The notes beneath the pieces are model-generated. The model was not told the DNA's origin, made no database searches, and saw nothing but the letters and a program-made list of their open reading frames with translations. DNA of 23,653 bases from Thermoplasmatota archaeon (lineage in GTDB: Archaea; Thermoplasmatota; Thermoplasmata; UBA10834), in NCBI GenBank assembly GCA_030836605.1, contig JAUPMC010000115.1, positions 1 through 23,653 on the forward strand. The letters are read 5' to 3'. Below are positions 14,542 to 20,982 of the stretch, piece after piece (position 1 is the stretch's first letter; each line of letters opens with the position of its first letter). The position numbers and the translations under genes are program-made.

Positions 14542-17500
14542 TCAGAGGTCCTCGTCGCCCTTGCCGGGCTTCTCGGGCCTCTCCGACCGCTCAGGCTTCT
14601 TCTCGGCCTTCTCCGCCTTCTCGGCCTTCTCGCGCCTCGGGCCCTTCCTCTCGCGCTTGGACCATCTGCCGCGCACGTAGATCAGCAGCGGGACCAGGAT
14701 GATCACCGCGAGGACGCCTCCCCACAGGGCGATCTCCTTCCAGCCCGCCTCCTCGACCGTCACGTCCCCGACATCCTCGTCGACGGACAGCTGGTCCGCG
14801 CTGGTCACATTCACCTTGATGGTGAACGAGCCAGGGTCGCTGAACTTGTACGGGAACTTCGCATAGGCCGTCGCGCCTATCCCGAGCGTGCCAGTCTCGG
14901 CATCGGTCGTGCGGTTCAGTATGATGGTCCAGGTGCCGATCGACTCCTCGGTGCCGTCCGCGTTCTGTATCGCGAACTCCAGGACTATCTCGGTCGCGAC
15001 CGCGCTGCCCCTGTTCGTGATGTTCACGAGTATGTAGCCGGTCTCGCCCTCGGTGAAGGCCTCAGGGTCGAAGGTGATCGAGTCTATGACCAGGTTCGGC
15101 CTCGGCCCGGAGACGACCGTCACGGTCTTCGTGTAGCCGTTCCAGTTACCCTCAGTGTCGGTCACGTTGAGCCTGACAGCGAAACTGCCAGCCCCCTCGA
15201 ACACGTGCGTCACGTTCCAGAGCCCGGTGCCGTTCAGCCACGAGTCGGCGCCCTGGTCGTCGTTGAAGTACCACGAGAAGTTCAGGTCCTCCTTGTCGTC
15301 CAGGTTGTCGATGGTGGCGTTCGCGTCGAACACGAGCGTCTTGTTCTCGACGAGGCTGGTGCCCCAGGTCGCGTTCTTCACTGTGAAGGACGGGACCGGG
15401 TTCTCCGTGTCGTTGACCATGACCTTCAGGGTCGTGTTCTTCCAGTGCCCGACCGAGTCGGTCACGTTCAGCGTCAGGGTGTACTCGCCCGCCTCCGACC
15501 ACGAGTATGAGACGTTCTTCTCGTCCTCAGTCTCGTACACGCGGCCCGAGGTGTTGCCCTCGCCGTAGAAGAACTCTATGAACTGGACCGTGCCCATGCC
15601 GTCCCCGACGCTCACCGCGTCGTCAGTCGAGTCAGTCGCGTTGAACCAGACGAGCTCGCCCTGGTCTATCTCCAGCATGCCGCTCGTAGCGTTGACCTCG
15701 AGGTCCTTTATCGTTATGACTGGGACCGGGTCCTGGCCATCGCACATGACCTGGACCGAGGTCTCGTTGACGAGGTCGCCCATGTCCGTCACGGTCAGGT
15801 TGACCGTCCTGTTGGCGGACGCGGAGATGTACGTGTGCGGGATCGTCACGTTGAACGTCGACTCCTGGGGCGTGCCGTCGCCGAAGTCCCATGTGAACAT
15901 CAGCGGGTTGCCGTTCGGGTCCATCGAGTCCACGGCCGAGAAGTTGACCTCCTCGTCCACGGCGACGATGTAGCTCAGGACGACGCCTGTCTCGTTGGTC
16001 ACCGCGTAGACGTACTCAGTGTCCACGACGCTCGCTCCGGCCGACGGCGCCTCCGACTTCTCGAAGGTCAGCGTCACGTGCTCGGGCCCGCCCACATACT
16101 CCTGCGGGTCGAGCGAGAACACCATGAATCCGGTCGAGTTGACATGGCTGTCCGAGTTGCCGGTCGAGTTCGCCACGAGCTCGTACCTGTCGGGCAGCAC
16201 GTTCGGCAGCGCGAAGGTGTAGACAAAGTCCACGGACGGGTCGTCGTACTTGACATACGCGTCAGCGGAGTAGTCCGGGGCGCCCACATCTATGGCCTCC
16301 TCGGACGAGTAGGACGCGCTGTATGTGAAGGACACGCCGGCCTCGAGCGTGATGTCGCCATCGACCGCGCCGAGTGTGTACAGCCCGAAGTCGCCCGAGC
16401 AGGAGTAGGCCGTGTCGTTCACGGTCAGCAGCCTCTTGCTGGACACATACTCGGGCCCGTAGTCGGCGAGCCTCATCTCGAAGTCGCCGGCCTCGACCAG
16501 GTCGACCGCGCCATCGGCGTTGCCGAAGGCCATGTCGATCTGCATCCTGAGGCTGCCCACGTCGTTGTAGGGCATGCCCGGGACCTTGTCGTCGTAGGAC
16601 CATATCGTGTCGACCGTCATCTCGAACGAGTTGAAGTCAGCGCCGTACTCCATCGATACGGTCTCCGTCCTCTGCGTCTGCGGGTCCAGGACGAAGTCCT
16701 CGAACTTGTAGGTCGTGCTGACGTCGATCGCGACGGTCCTGAACTCGGACTTCAGCCCGTCGGCGTCGACGGACAGCGTGAATGTGCCGATGTATCCGTA
16801 CAGCACGTACGAGCCTCCGCCGAGGTCGCTCTTGAGCGCCCTCTTGATCCACGGGACGCTGGTGTCGTCGTTGACCAGGTATGCGACGGTGTTCGTCGCC
16901 AGGTACCCGTCGGCGTCCCTGACTATGCCACGGACTATCTTGGCGGACGAGAGCATCATCGTGCGGGAGTCGTCACCCGTGATCTCCACGAGCTCCACCT
17001 CAGTCTCGTAGTTGTCCTCGCTCGCGAACAGGTATATCTCAGCCGCGAAGGCTGCGGAGAACATGTCCACGATCGCCCAGCCCGCGCTGTTCGTGGTCGC
17101 CTGGGCGACTACCTCGCGCGCGAGGTTGTCGTAGAAGCCGACCGTCACGCCGGACATGGGCTGTCCATAGGAGTTCTCCACGGTCACGTTCCACTCATGC
17201 GTCTTCGGCATGAACGGGACCAGGTCTATCGGGTCGCTCGTGTAAGGCGAGAGCCCGTCGAAGGATATCCCCTCGGGCACCGCGTCGATCTTGTCATAGT
17301 AGTCACCGTCGGTCACCTCAACCCTGTAGACTCCCGGCTGCGGCTCCGACGCCACGTACATACCGGATGAGTACGGGGCCTCGACTACCTCGCCCGTGTA
17401 CAGGTTGATGAGGTTGACTGTCGCCGTCTCAACGGTAGCGCCGTTCGAGTTGTCCAAAACCAGTAGGTTGATGTCGTTCGTGCCGTCCGCTGCGTCAACG

Positions 17501-17589
17501 CTCACCATCGGGAGCGCCACCATGGCGGACAACGCCAATACCAGCACGATGATGGCGGCTGATAGCTTACTCATTGCACCTGTCTTCAT
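14542..17589 (-). CDS. secreted, membrane-anchored PKD/CARDB surface glycoprotein
   Basis: This 1015-residue protein is built for the cell surface. Residues 1-34 are a Sec-type signal peptide (MKTGAMSK, a hydrophobic core, then an Ala-rich end). Residues 35-400 hold carboxypeptidase-regulatory-like or Ig-like beta segments (NSYGQPMSGVTVGFYDN, GIVRDADGYLATNTVAYLV). Three PKD-type domains follow near 530-615, 617-728 and 730-825; the first has the hallmark FTWDFGDGTP. A CARDB-like domain (PNLVIDSITFDPEAF onward) spans 830-935. A transmembrane helix lies near 951-972, followed by a Lys/Glu/Arg-rich tail with repeated KAE units. By hand count there are 27 N-glycosylation sequons, 26 after residue 390. 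No enzyme motif is visible; adhesion or cell-envelope structure is likely. ATG 17589 has GGAGGGG about 12 bases upstream; ATG at residue 6 is an alternative. Confidence 0.85.
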   Translation of the reverse strand: MKTGAMSKLSAAIIVLVLALSAMVALPMVSVDAADGTNDINLLVLDNSNGATVETATVNLINLYTGEVVEAPYSSGMYVASEPQPGVYRVEVTDGDYYDKIDAVPEGISFDGLSPYTSDPIDLVPFMPKTHEWNVTVENSYGQPMSGVTVGFYDNLAREVVAQATTNSAGWAIVDMFSAAFAAEIYLFASEDNYETEVELVEITGDDSRTMMLSSAKIVRGIVRDADGYLATNTVAYLVNDDTSVPWIKRALKSDLGGGSYVLYGYIGTFTLSVDADGLKSEFRTVAIDVSTTYKFEDFVLDPQTQRTETVSMEYGADFNSFEMTVDTIWSYDDKVPGMPYNDVGSLRMQIDMAFGNADGAVDLVEAGDFEMRLADYGPEYVSSKRLLTVNDTAYSCSGDFGLYTLGAVDGDITLEAGVSFTYSASYSSEEAIDVGAPDYSADAYVKYDDPSVDFVYTFALPNVLPDRYELVANSTGNSDSHVNSTGFMVFSLDPQEYVGGPEHVTLTFEKSEAPSAGASVVDTEYVYAVTNETGVVLSYIVAVDEEVNFSAVDSMDPNGNPLMFTWDFGDGTPQESTFNVTIPHTYISASANRTVNLTVTDMGDLVNETSVQVMCDGQDPVPVITIKDLEVNATSGMLEIDQGELVWFNATDSTDDAVSVGDGMGTVQFIEFFYGEGNTSGRVYETEDEKNVSYSWSEAGEYTLTLNVTDSVGHWKNTTLKVMVNDTENPVPSFTVKNATWGTSLVENKTLVFDANATIDNLDDKEDLNFSWYFNDDQGADSWLNGTGLWNVTHVFEGAGSFAVRLNVTDTEGNWNGYTKTVTVVSGPRPNLVIDSITFDPEAFTEGETGYILVNITNRGSAVATEIVLEFAIQNADGTEESIGTWTIILNRTTDAETGTLGIGATAYAKFPYKFSDPGSFTIKVNVTSADQLSVDEDVGDVTVEEAGWKEIALWGGVLAVIILVPLLIYVRGRWSKRERKGPRREKAEKAEKAEKKPERSERPEKPGKGDEDL
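14597..14638 (-). repeat. short imperfect tandem repeat encoding the KAE-rich tail
   Basis: The minus strand repeats a near-9-base unit of the form GCCGAGAAG with small changes, giving EKAEKAEKAEKK in the cytoplasmic tail of the surface protein. It is a coding low-complexity run, not a mobile or regulatory repeat. Copy number could vary between strains. Confidence 0.55.
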
Positions 17590-17739
17590 CCGAGATTTCC
17601 CCTCCCTCTCCTGGGAACCGAGAAACGGACCCCCTTATGAGAAAGGTACTCCGCCGAATAGATTGCCCCTTTATAAGCTTTAGGGATTCGGGGAGCACCC
17701 TAGCACACATACCAGCAGCGTGGGCCAGTATCCCCGGGC
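17590..17739. other. 150-base intergenic region upstream of the surface glycoprotein
   Basis: Both flanking genes are on the minus strand. The region holds the surface-protein promoter and leader. The part nearer purP (17680-17739) is GC-rich without an obvious T-tract, small reading frame or repeat. I see no RNA gene in it. Confidence 0.5.
17670..17677 (-). promoter_or_regulatory. TATA box of the surface glycoprotein gene
   Basis: The minus strand reads CTTATAAA here, a good archaeal TATA box in GC-rich surroundings. Transcription would start near 17648, leaving a leader of about 60 bases that carries the purine-rich GGAGAGGGAGGGG run before ATG 17589. This leadered layout contrasts with the leaderless-looking regulator gene. 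Confidence 0.55.
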
Positions 17740-18897
17740 CTAGGTGACTATCTTCTCGACCTGGTCCGTCTCTATCGCGCGTCTGACCTCGACCGCCAAG
17801 CGCCTGCCCGTGCTCATGTTCGTCCGCCAAGTCGTGTTCCCGTACGGGTGCCCGACCCACATGTGCACGTTCGTCCCGCCGCCGACCCTCGGGGCGACAT
17901 CGTATATGTGGAACTTGAGGTCCTTGTCGACGCATGTCTGTAGGCAGAACGGACCTATGATCCCGGGGGCGTAGTGCTCCTGCGTCGCCTTCACATACCT
18001 CTCCGCGAGGTCGAACGCCCCCTCAATGAGCGACTCCCTCATGGTGGCGGAGTTGTGCCCGCAGACCGTGTATTCCGGGGTCGCCTGCGCTCCCTGGAGG
18101 GTCATCTGCTGGGGCGCCGGGAGGCGCACATGCCCGTCCAAGGAGGTCTCGAACCGCCAATCGACCCCTATCAGCTCTATCCGCTCCATCTTGGACTCCA
18201 AGGGCGAGTAGAAGAAGTCCAGGTTGAACACGGGGCCTATGACGTACTCCTCTATCCTAGCGGCGCCGAGGTCCTCCTCGGTTATCACGTTGTTGTATAC
18301 GAGCTGCCTCGACTTCTCCCTGAACTCCTGATAGGAGGCGGCGGTGAAGAACCCCCTCTCGAGCTTCTTGACCTTGTGGTGGAGCTTGACTATGACGAGC
18401 CTGTCTATGTCCTTCGGGTCCTTGACGCGCTTCGGGAAGGGCAGGCCCGCCTTCTCCAAGAGCCAATAATAGTCCCTGTCCTCGCCCCGCTCCTCGCTCC
18501 TGAGCAGGCTCCTCGAACCGACGAGCGGCACGGCGAAGTCCTCCTCTATATCCTTCAGGGGCACGTACGACGTGAACGACCTGTTGGGGACGAAGAGCAC
18601 GTTCTCCTTCCTAAGCCGGGCCTGGTATTCGGGGGTCATCATCTCCTTGAACTTCTTCAGGGTCCAGCACTCGTCGACGACCCCGCGGACGACCTCGCCC
18701 TTCTCGTCCCGCTGGCACTTGAAGTATCTGGCGTAGGTCTTCTCCCGGCCCTCCTGACATATGCCCAGGGTCCTGAAGCCCTCCTCGACCGCGCCGTCGC
18801 AGACGTCCAAGGCCGAGTGAGACGCGACCATGCCGATCTTGGCCTTCTTGAGGTCGTAGTGCTCGAGCGCTCCGAGTATCTTGTCCCTTGATATCAT
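17740..18897 (-). CDS. purP: FAICAR synthetase PurP (5-formaminoimidazole-4-carboxamide ribotide synthetase)
   Basis: PurP is the archaeal ATP-grasp ligase that formylates AICAR with formate and ATP, replacing the folate-dependent PurH step of inosinate synthesis. The 385 residues match the family. Recognisable blocks are ASHSALDVCDGAVEEGF near the N-terminus, FVPNRSFTSYV, VPLVGSRSLLRSEER, VIVKLHHKVKKLERGFF in the ATP-grasp region, ELIGVDWRFETSLDGHVRLP, and VAPRVGGGTNVHMWVGHPYGN near the C-terminus. ATG 18897 has a GGGGGG run 7 bases upstream, supporting the start. It ends in TAG. It lies 65 bases behind the GNAT gene on the same strand, close enough for co-transcription. PurP paralogues of uncertain function occur in archaea, so assignment to FAICAR synthesis is probable rather than proven. 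Confidence 0.93.
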   Translation of the reverse strand: MISRDKILGALEHYDLKKAKIGMVASHSALDVCDGAVEEGFRTLGICQEGREKTYARYFKCQRDEKGEVVRGVVDECWTLKKFKEMMTPEYQARLRKENVLFVPNRSFTSYVPLKDIEEDFAVPLVGSRSLLRSEERGEDRDYYWLLEKAGLPFPKRVKDPKDIDRLVIVKLHHKVKKLERGFFTAASYQEFREKSRQLVYNNVITEEDLGAARIEEYVIGPVFNLDFFYSPLESKMERIELIGVDWRFETSLDGHVRLPAPQQMTLQGAQATPEYTVCGHNSATMRESLIEGAFDLAERYVKATQEHYAPGIIGPFCLQTCVDKDLKFHIYDVAPRVGGGTNVHMWVGHPYGNTTWRTNMSTGRRLAVEVRRAIETDQVEKIVT

Positions 18898-18962
18898 GCT
18901 AGTGCCCCCCTTGATCCGGTATGGACCGTGCTCCCGGGCGAGTCAACGGATTCTAGATATTT

Positions 18963-20045
18963 CTACCTTGGCGGTGGCGCGAAGGACATCTCATCGAGCC
19001 TGACCGCCAGCTGCGAGTAGGTCGTCCTGAACCCGAACTTCTCGTAGAGCGCCTTGGCCCTGGGGTAGCTCGTGTGGAGGTAGACCACGCCAGCCCTGCC
19101 CGCGAGGTTGGACAGGGCGCACCTCATCAGCTCGCCCCCGACGCCTTCCCCTTGGCGCGCGGGCGTGACGTATATGTCGTACACCAGCCCGGTCTCGCCG
19201 TCGAGCTTGGTCGCCACGAACCCGCCGTCCGTGACGAACACTGAATACGTCTTGTTGGAGAGCATCTCCCTCAGCCGCATCGAGGCCTGGAAGCCGCCCT
19301 CGTCGTAGTACTCCGAGAACAGGCGCACGGCGTCCTTCCTGTTGGCCTTCGAGACAGGCTTCACGGAGTGGTCGAACCCCCGGGGGCCCTCGAGCGCCAT
19401 CCGCCACATCACGATGGGGTCGTATCGCCTGACGAACCTGCCCAGGTCCAGGGAGAACACCGCCCACTTCTTCTTCGCGGTCGCGAGGAACCTGACCAGG
19501 CAGTCCGCGGCCGCCTCCATGTCGTCCACCGACTCCGCGATGAGCATCCCCTGACGCCTGGGCCCCTCGGACACTATCCTCGCCGTGTCGCCGTCGTCCG
19601 TGTAGAACCCGTACGCGGGCCTCCCGCCGATCTCCATGCTGACGCCGACCATGTCCGATGTGCCGTCCAGGTCCGGCTTGGCGCCGTGGTCGTCCACGAG
19701 CTCGCAGTCGACCGGGATGTCGTATGTGGTGCACATGCTGCACTTGTTGTCTATGCGCGCCTCGACCGCCCTGGACACGCGCCACCCCTCGGGCTCGAGC
19801 GCCCGCGCGATGATCCGTTTCTTCGTGTCGGCGATCAGCAGCCTGTCCCCGCACCCCTCCGACAGCTTCGCGCTGAGCTCGCGCGCGGACGCCGGGGACA
19901 GCTTCAGCCCCCTAGGTGAATGGTTCCTGAAGCCCCGGGAGACGCCCTCCCTGAGGGGGACTAGCTCCACTGAGAGGGCCCCTTCGGGGCCCTTGACCAG
20001 GACCACCCTGGACCTGCACCCCTGGAGCTCACCGTCGGCCGACAA
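18963..20045 (-). CDS. GNAT-family N-acetyltransferase with a long N-terminal extension
   Basis: The C-terminal part (about residues 225-355) is a GNAT fold. VYDIYVTPARQGEGVGGELM near 288-306 holds the acetyl-CoA-binding Q/R-x-x-G-x-G/A element, and RAKALYEKFGF is the usual tyrosine-bearing segment. Residues 1-220 are an extension I do not recognise, with a CSMC cysteine pair and a segment (SDMVGVSMEIGGRPAYGFY) that might be a divergent second GNAT half. The acceptor is unknown: a protein N-terminus, lysine or small amine are all possible. The start is TTG 20045; GGGGTGA ends 4 bases ahead of it, within the 15-base gap after the upstream gene, so translation is likely coupled to it. The stop is TAG. 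Confidence 0.82.
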   Translation of the reverse strand: MSADGELQGCRSRVVLVKGPEGALSVELVPLREGVSRGFRNHSPRGLKLSPASARELSAKLSEGCGDRLLIADTKKRIIARALEPEGWRVSRAVEARIDNKCSMCTTYDIPVDCELVDDHGAKPDLDGTSDMVGVSMEIGGRPAYGFYTDDGDTARIVSEGPRRQGMLIAESVDDMEAAADCLVRFLATAKKKWAVFSLDLGRFVRRYDPIVMWRMALEGPRGFDHSVKPVSKANRKDAVRLFSEYYDEGGFQASMRLREMLSNKTYSVFVTDGGFVATKLDGETGLVYDIYVTPARQGEGVGGELMRCALSNLAGRAGVVYLHTSYPRAKALYEKFGFRTTYSQLAVRLDEMSFAPPPR

Positions 20046-20049
20046 CCGT

Positions 20050-20056
20050 TCACCCC
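20050..20056 (-). promoter_or_regulatory. Shine-Dalgarno site supporting a TTG start
   Basis: GGGGTGA on the minus strand ends four bases before TTG 20045 of the GNAT gene. It lies between the stop of the upstream gene (20061) and that TTG, which fixes the start and points to an operon. Confidence 0.65.
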
Positions 20057-20060
20057 TGGC

Positions 20061-20789
20061 TCAGAAGAAGTAGAAGCCGATCCCGTACTCCTTGGAGCAC
20101 TTGGCCATCGCCTCGAGCCTGTTGAGCGTGCCCTCGATCCTGCGGACTATCATCTTGCCCTCCGCCGGGGACTTCTCCCTGATGACCTTGACCTCCTCGA
20201 GGAGCTTCTCGGCGTCCTTGGCCGTGAGCACGGTCTTCTTCTCCGCGAGGTCGTCCACCTTGGCCAGTATCGACAGGCCGTACTTCCTCGAGAGCTCCGG
20301 CACCGGCGAGCCCGACGGGCCGAAGTTGCCCACGCAGCCCTTCTTGTTGTCCCATGACAGGCCGCACTTGGCGCAGGTGGCGTACATGTCGTCGAACTCC
20401 ACCATGTCCCACTCGGTCACGGAGTTGACCTTGCTGGCCGCAGCGAGCACGTCCTTCTTCCTGTTCGCGGGGACCTTCTCGACGAGTATCCAGTTGGTCT
20501 TGACATCGGTCACGAACGGCCCGAGGGCCTTCTGGTCCTCCGGGTCCTTGACCTTCTCGAGGTAGAGCTCGTCGCCCTCCGGGGCGAGCCTGCCCTTCTT
20601 GAGGATGGCGTCCAGCTTCTCCTTCCCGAGCTTCGCCGAGGCCTTCTTGAGGTCGACGACCTTGTCGACCTCGACCAGGTCCGCCCACTTGGACGGGTCG
20701 TCCACGTACACCTTGGCCAGAGTCATCTTCTTCGTCTTGCAGAGCGCCTTTTCCGTATCCAGTTCCGTGATAGCCATGTTGAGGCCCAT
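20061..20789 (-). CDS. unrecognised 242-residue protein with a putative Cys cluster
   Basis: I do not recognise this family. The protein is soluble, Lys/Glu/Asp-rich and mostly helical in appearance, with no signal peptide or membrane segment. A central block has Cys139 and Cys142 (CAKC) and Cys152, a C-x2-C-x9-C pattern followed by NFGPSGSP; Cys231 near the C-terminus could be a fourth metal ligand. The C-terminus ends in the aromatic run GIGFYFF. Residues 182-230 look like a coiled or helical hairpin (LAEKKTVLTAKDAEKLLEEV). ATG 20789 is chosen because AAGGTGA lies 4 bases ahead; GTG 20816 would add nine residues. It leads an operon-like set with the GNAT gene (15 bases apart) and purP, and is divergent from the MttB homologue. 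Confidence 0.8.
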   Translation of the reverse strand: MGLNMAITELDTEKALCKTKKMTLAKVYVDDPSKWADLVEVDKVVDLKKASAKLGKEKLDAILKKGRLAPEGDELYLEKVKDPEDQKALGPFVTDVKTNWILVEKVPANRKKDVLAAASKVNSVTEWDMVEFDDMYATCAKCGLSWDNKKGCVGNFGPSGSPVPELSRKYGLSILAKVDDLAEKKTVLTAKDAEKLLEEVKVIREKSPAEGKMIVRRIEGTLNRLEAMAKCSKEYGIGFYFF

Positions 20790-20793
20790 TGGG

Positions 20794-20800
20794 TCACCTT
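20794..20800 (-). promoter_or_regulatory. Shine-Dalgarno site of the unrecognised protein
   Basis: AAGGTGA on the minus strand, four bases before ATG 20789, selects this ATG over the upstream in-frame GTG at 20816. Confidence 0.6.
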
Positions 20801-20861
20801 CCGACAGGCGGCTCACACATTATGCGGAGTAATAGTTTTCGCATGAGCGCGGGACCGGAAA

Positions 20862-20871
20862 CGATATATCG
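20862..20871. promoter_or_regulatory. palindromic TATA-like element between divergent genes
   Basis: CGATATATCG is a perfect 10-base palindrome. As a TATA box it could face either way: a plus start near 20892 with a leader of about 90 bases for the MttB homologue, or a minus start near 20840 with a leader of about 50 bases. It could also be an operator half-site or chance. Confidence 0.35.
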
Positions 20872-20969
20872 GGAGAAGGCCGCCGGGACGGAGCGTTAAT
20901 CTATCCGTGGGGCCTCATGGTTTTCGGGCCCGTTCTCGGGGGATGTTGTCCGCGGGCCATGACGCGCTT

Positions 20970-20975
20970 GGGAGG
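20970..20975 (+). promoter_or_regulatory. Shine-Dalgarno site that sets the MttB-homologue start
   Basis: GGGAGG lies seven bases before ATG 20983. It favours that ATG over the in-frame ATGs at 20917 and 20959, which lack as good a site. Confidence 0.6.
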
Positions 20976-20982
20976 TTTGGGC

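Larger units (their letters stand above)
20790..20982. other. 193-base divergent promoter region
   Basis: This is the longest non-coding stretch. It lies between the unrecognised protein (minus) and the MttB homologue (plus). It contains AAAACTATTA on the minus strand (20829-20838), a possible TATA element giving a short leader for the minus gene. It also holds the perfect palindrome CGATATATCG, and GTTAATCTATC near 20894-20904 on the plus strand. No RNA gene or convincing small reading frame is seen. The frame of the MttB gene is open back to an ATG at 20917, which I do not favour as start. Confidence 0.45.

Noticed and set aside
15835..17370. A 511-codon plus-strand open frame opposite the surface-protein gene
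   Set aside because: The translation is a Val/Arg/His-rich shadow without domains. The opposite frame has a signal peptide, PKD domains, CARDB and a membrane anchor.
20917..20982. Earlier starts (ATG 20917 or 20959) for the MttB homologue
   Set aside because: GGGAGG seven bases before ATG 20983 is a better ribosome-binding site, and the family-like sequence begins just after that ATG.
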